Below, piece after piece: positions 6,218-9,013 of a stretch of DNA of 9,013 nucleotides (positions within the stretch are counted from its first letter, which is position 1; the number at the start of each line of letters is the position of its first letter). This DNA is from Pseudonocardiales bacterium. GTDB lineage: Bacteria > Actinomycetota > Actinomycetes > Mycobacteriales > Pseudonocardiaceae. The position numbers and the translations under genes are program-made. The notes under the pieces were generated by a model, which worked only from the letters and a program-made list of their open reading frames with translations, was not told the origin of the DNA and did no database searches. The stretch covers positions 1-9,013 of the forward strand of contig JAODNG010000081.1 of NCBI GenBank assembly GCA_025465385.1, written 5' to 3'.

Positions 6218-6340
6218 AGGAATGGCCCCGCTCCGACACTTACGCTCGGTGCTCGGCGCGCATTGTGTTGGTGGACGAACGTGGACTCGAAGGTGTTCGC
6301 CCGCTCCAGCCGGTAGAGCTGCCCTGGCATCACTATTCGA
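6214..6340 (+). pseudogene. 5' fragment of an unrecognised gene coupled to the MFS gene
   Basis: GTG at 6214 overlaps the MFS stop codon in the pattern GTGA, a common arrangement for translationally coupled genes. The frame gives VKEWPRSDTYARCSARIVLV, then DERGLEGVRPLQPVELPWHH and YSITVRS. This composition looks coding and is not merely an antisense shadow. From about 6341 the frame continues only as the antisense of the ATPase tail (Arg/Ala-rich) until a stop at 6489. I take this as the beginning of a gene lost beyond a recombination point near 6341-6390. I do not recognise the family. An intact protein of about 91 residues ending at 6489 is possible but less likely. Confidence 0.45.
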
Positions 6341-8599
6341 TCACCGTGCGGTCTGTCTGCCGGGAAACGGCGAGTCGGGCCGCGGCGCTAGGCCATGCAC
6401 GGCGGCGTAGCCGGCCAGCTCGGCGAGTTGCATCGGGTCCAGCGAAGGGCGGACAGTCTGGCGAGCGGTGGCCAGCTGCGCGGCGGTGACCTCGGTGGCG
6501 TCCAGAGATTGCCGCATGGCTGTCAGGGCCGCCTCGCGGATCAGCGCCGCGCAGTCCGCGGCGGAATAACCCGCCAACTCAACGGCTAGCGCGTCGAGGT
6601 CGACGTCGGCCGATAACGGGGTGTTGCGGGCCGTGGATCGCAGGATGGCCGCCCGGGCCGGCGCATCCGGCGGAGGCACGTACACCAGCCGCTCGAGCCG
6701 ACCGGGCCGCAGCAGTGCCGGGTCGATGAGATCAGGGCGGTTGGTGGCGCCGAGCACGACCACGTCGCGCAGCGGCTCCACCCCGTCCAGTTCGGTGAGC
6801 AGCGCCGCGACCACCCGATCGGCGACACCGGCGTCGGAGGACCCGCCCCGGCGCGGTGCCAGCGCGTCGACCTCGTCGAGGAAAATCAGTGCGGGGGAGG
6901 CGTCGGAGGCGCGGCGGAACAGTTCCCGCACGGCCCGTTCCGATTCACCGACCCACTTGTCCAGCAGCTCAGCGCCCTTGACCGAGAACACGTTGAGCGC
7001 TCCGGAGCCGGCCAGCGCCCGGACCAGGAAGGTCTTGCCGCAGCCGGGTGGGCCGTAGAGCAATACTCCGCGTGGTGGGTCGACGCCGAGCCGGGTGAAC
7101 GAATCGGGATAGCGAAGCGGCCACAGCACCGCCTCGGTGAGCGCCTGCTTGGTCTGCGTCATGTCGCCGACGTCGTCCAGGGTCAGCCCACCGGTGGTGA
7201 CGGTGTCCGACGTGGACATCGAGATGGGGCGGACGGTGTCCAGTGCGCCGATCAGATCCTGTTGCGTGACCACGAGATCGGTTCCGGCGGCTGACGAGTG
7301 GCGCAGCGCAGCGCGCACCGCGGCCTCGCGGCGCAGCGCGACAAGATCGGCGGCGACGAACCCCGGGGTGCGCTCACCCACGGTCGCCAGATCGACGTCG
7401 GTAGCCAGCGGCACCGCGGCAAGCAGCACCCGGAGAAGCTCCGTGCGGGTCCGGGCATCCGGCAGCCCCAGTGACAGCTCGCGATCGATCAGTTCCGGCG
7501 CGCGCAACCGCGGATCCACCGACTCGGGATGCGCGGTGGTGACCACTAACGCGACCCGGTCCAGCGCGGGCACCAGAGCGTCGAGCACGACAGTGGCCAG
7601 CGGCGGCGGGTTGGTTGCCGGCAGCAGCGCCTCGATGTCAGTGATCAGCAGCACGCTGGGCTGGCGCTCGGAGGCGGCCGCTACCGCGTCGTGGACCCGC
7701 TGGGTGGCGGCGTCGGGCTGCACCGCCGCCACGCTCGGCGCGGCCAACTCGACGACCTGAGCGCCGGCGTCGCGGGCCACTGCGTGCACCATCGTCGCCT
7801 TGCCGACGCCCTCGGGGCCGTGCACCGCCACCCCGAGCCGGGTGCTGGCGCCGAGGCTGCGCAGCAGTTCGGGCCGGTGGAAGGTGAGCTCGAACCACTC
7901 GGCCAAGCGCCGGGCGGCGTCCTGGGCGCCCACCAGATCGGCCACGCCAGGTGCTGGAGCGGCCGGAGCCGGGCTGCTCGGGGCCTGCGACCGCACGGGC
8001 GGGTCCCCGGTGCGGGAGCCGTTGCGCCAGCCGACGACAGTCGATGAATGCGGGGCCACGGGCCCGGCCGGGTCGGTGGCCGTCACGGTGAGCAGCTCGT
8101 TGGTCCAGGTGATTCCGATCGCCGCGGCCAGCCGGCTACGCACCGCCGCGGTGTTGGATCCAGGAGCCAGATCCTGCGGGAGCAGCGACACCGCGTCCCC
8201 GGCGGTGAGCACCTTGCCGGCTAGTGCGAGACGCAGCGTTTCAGGGCTCACCGAATGGCTGACCAGGACGGACCCTGTGACAGTGATCGAGCGCGCCGCG
8301 GGTACCTCTACCGGCGCGAGCACCACATCGGAACCTTCGGTCAACCCTAGGTTGGACAGCGTGAGGTCATCGAGCAGCACGATACCGGGAGCGTTGTGCC
8401 CGGCGGCCGCCAGCGCGGCACTCACCCGGGCTCCGATGAGCCGCACCGCGTCCCATGGCCGCAACCCCAGGGCGTCGAGTACTTCCGGGTGCAGCCGCAC
8501 TACACCGCGCCGCGCATCCAACGCCGAGGTGCTGAGCCGGGCGGTCAAGGTGATCTGCGGCGCGCTCACGGCCTCCGAGCCTACGGCCAACGCGCCCAC
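6341..8599 (-). CDS. CDC48/p97-like two-domain AAA+ ATPase (Rv0435c-like)
   Basis: This 752-residue protein has an N-terminal CDC48_N-like double-psi barrel at about 15-100 (ITLTARLSTSALDARRGVVR, then LHPEVLDALGLRPWDAVRL). A first AAA domain D1 (about 222-455) and a second, D2 (about 474-720), follow. D2 is canonical: Walker A GPPGCGKT (516-523), pore loop KWVGESE (548-554), Walker B LIFLDEVDAL (571-580), and the second region of homology GATNRPDLIDPALLRPGRLE with arginines 631 and 634. D1 is degraded: GPEGVGKA (261-268) lacks the Thr/Ser, Walker B reads LLITDIEAL with the catalytic Glu replaced by Ile322, and the sensor Asn is His (TTAHPES). Family members form hexameric unfoldases in the cytoplasm. 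It matches M. tuberculosis Rv0435c (about 728 residues) along its length. GTG 8599 has no clear ribosome site; GTG 8569 has GGAGG only 2 bp away. Confidence 0.93.
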   Translation of the reverse strand: MGALAVGSEAVSAPQITLTARLSTSALDARRGVVRLHPEVLDALGLRPWDAVRLIGARVSAALAAAGHNAPGIVLLDDLTLSNLGLTEGSDVVLAPVEVPAARSITVTGSVLVSHSVSPETLRLALAGKVLTAGDAVSLLPQDLAPGSNTAAVRSRLAAAIGITWTNELLTVTATDPAGPVAPHSSTVVGWRNGSRTGDPPVRSQAPSSPAPAAPAPGVADLVGAQDAARRLAEWFELTFHRPELLRSLGASTRLGVAVHGPEGVGKATMVHAVARDAGAQVVELAAPSVAAVQPDAATQRVHDAVAAASERQPSVLLITDIEALLPATNPPPLATVVLDALVPALDRVALVVTTAHPESVDPRLRAPELIDRELSLGLPDARTRTELLRVLLAAVPLATDVDLATVGERTPGFVAADLVALRREAAVRAALRHSSAAGTDLVVTQQDLIGALDTVRPISMSTSDTVTTGGLTLDDVGDMTQTKQALTEAVLWPLRYPDSFTRLGVDPPRGVLLYGPPGCGKTFLVRALAGSGALNVFSVKGAELLDKWVGESERAVRELFRRASDASPALIFLDEVDALAPRRGGSSDAGVADRVVAALLTELDGVEPLRDVVVLGATNRPDLIDPALLRPGRLERLVYVPPPDAPARAAILRSTARNTPLSADVDLDALAVELAGYSAADCAALIREAALTAMRQSLDATEVTAAQLATARQTVRPSLDPMQLAELAGYAAVHGLAPRPDSPFPGRQTAR

Positions 8600-8755
8600 A
8601 TGCTACGGAGGTGGCGGCGGCAGCTACCGCACGGTACTCGCGCAACAGCCGGTGACGCGTTCATTCGGGCTGTGCTGCGGCGAGCAGCGCGACGCCAGGG
8701 CGCTCCAGCCGGTCGGTGTTGTGTAGGGACCGATCGCTTCGTGCGCGGGGGGCCA
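8600..8755. other. Upstream region of the ATPase gene, no intact gene
   Basis: In M. tuberculosis pssA lies directly here, but no part of a phosphatidylserine synthase is recognisable on either strand. A short inverted repeat TACCG-CA-CGGTA is at 8625-8636, 26 bp upstream of the ATPase GTG, and could be a regulatory site. Short open frames exist on both strands but have no recognisable family or consistent codon bias. No convincing promoter was found. Confidence 0.4.
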
Positions 8756-9013
8756 TCACACAACGAGTGCGGCCCGTCCATCGGCCCACAACACTCGCCG
8801 GATCTCGCTCGTGGCGCGGCCGGAATCGAGGGCGAACTGGAGACCATCGCGCCAGAGCGCTACCGGATGCCGGTGGCTATGCCTCCACGACACCCAGCGG
8901 GGCCTGGAGGACTCCGGAGGTCTCGCGAGCACAGATGCCATCTCCAGTCGCATGGTGATCTCTGCGCAACCCCAGATACCCCGGACGATCCGGCGGCCGG
9001 TATGCGCTATCCC
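8756..9013 (-). pseudogene. Degenerate fragment, weakly glycoside hydrolase 15-like
   Basis: The minus-strand frame enters from the right edge and stops at 8756. At the edge it reads RRIVRGIWGCAEITMRLEMA. That resembles the motif (V/R)RIVxGxxGxVxMRxELxxRFDYG in the N-terminal sandwich domain of bacterial GH15 glucoamylases and trehalases. The expected RFDYG does not follow directly; 34 residues later the frame gives FALDSGRATSEIRRVLWADG and RAALVV, loosely like FDYGRxxPxVRRxDG. The frame then ends, with no catalytic domain. If the comparison holds, this is a broken gene. The match is short, and a different family or chance is quite possible. Confidence 0.3.

Noticed and set aside
6357..6373. 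GCCG-GGAAA-CGGC stem near the ATPase stop as a terminator
   Set aside because: Four-base arms, inside the ATPase coding sequence, no T-run.
6303..8713. 13-bp direct repeat CGCTCCAGCCGGT (near 6304 and near 8701) flanking the ATPase gene
   Set aside because: A shared 13-mer is expected by chance about once in a GC-rich window of this size, and there are no transposase genes or terminal inverted repeats.
7800..8726. Plus-strand open frame of 308 codons opposite the ATPase gene
   Set aside because: Ser/Ala/Arg-rich translation typical of an antisense frame of a high-GC gene, and the minus-strand frame is a clear AAA+ ATPase.

Overview
This window comes from a high-GC actinobacterium, most probably a Mycobacterium or close relative. 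Both flanks carry genes that match, by memory of protein sequence, the Mycobacterium tuberculosis block def (Rv0429c) - Rv0430 - Rv0431 - sodC - Rv0433 - Rv0434 - Rv0435c - pssA - psd. The left flank has the N-terminal part of peptide deformylase (minus strand), then a DUF3263 protein (Rv0430-like) and a membrane-anchored LytR_C-domain protein (Rv0431-like), both on the plus strand. The right flank has a two-domain CDC48-type AAA+ ATPase (Rv0435c-like) on the minus strand.

Between these anchors, where M. tuberculosis carries sodC, Rv0433 and Rv0434, there is about 5 kb of unrelated accessory genes. They are: a fungal LYS1-type saccharopine dehydrogenase (+); an extended-SDR NAD(P)-dependent epimerase/dehydratase-like protein (-), overlapping it tail to tail; a divergently transcribed TetR/AcrR regulator of the WHG type (+); the C-terminal part of an NTF2/SnoaL-like protein with its N-terminal half missing (+); an anion:cation-symporter-family MFS permease (+); and the first ~42 codons of an unrecognised gene, translationally coupled to the permease, that runs into the tail of the ATPase gene. 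On the far side of the ATPase, pssA is absent from its expected adjacent place. Instead there is degenerate sequence with a weak glycoside-hydrolase-15-like fragment entering from the right edge. The window therefore looks like a conserved chromosomal block interrupted by a mosaic of transferred and partly eroded genes.

The SDR-TetR pair is the clearest functional module. Their 132-bp shared intergenic region holds a good minus-strand promoter (TTGACA, 18 bp, AATACT) bracketed by two near-identical 11-bp palindromes of the form GAGC-N3-GCTC, which is the arrangement expected of a local TetR repressor controlling the SDR gene and itself. Together with the NTF2-like remnant and the carboxylate-type permease, this suggests a small-molecule uptake and conversion or detoxification cassette, now partly decayed; the substrate cannot be read from the sequence. 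A second regulatory candidate is a perfect 8-bp-arm inverted repeat just upstream of the DUF3263 gene. I saw no CRISPR array, tRNA, rRNA or intact insertion sequence.
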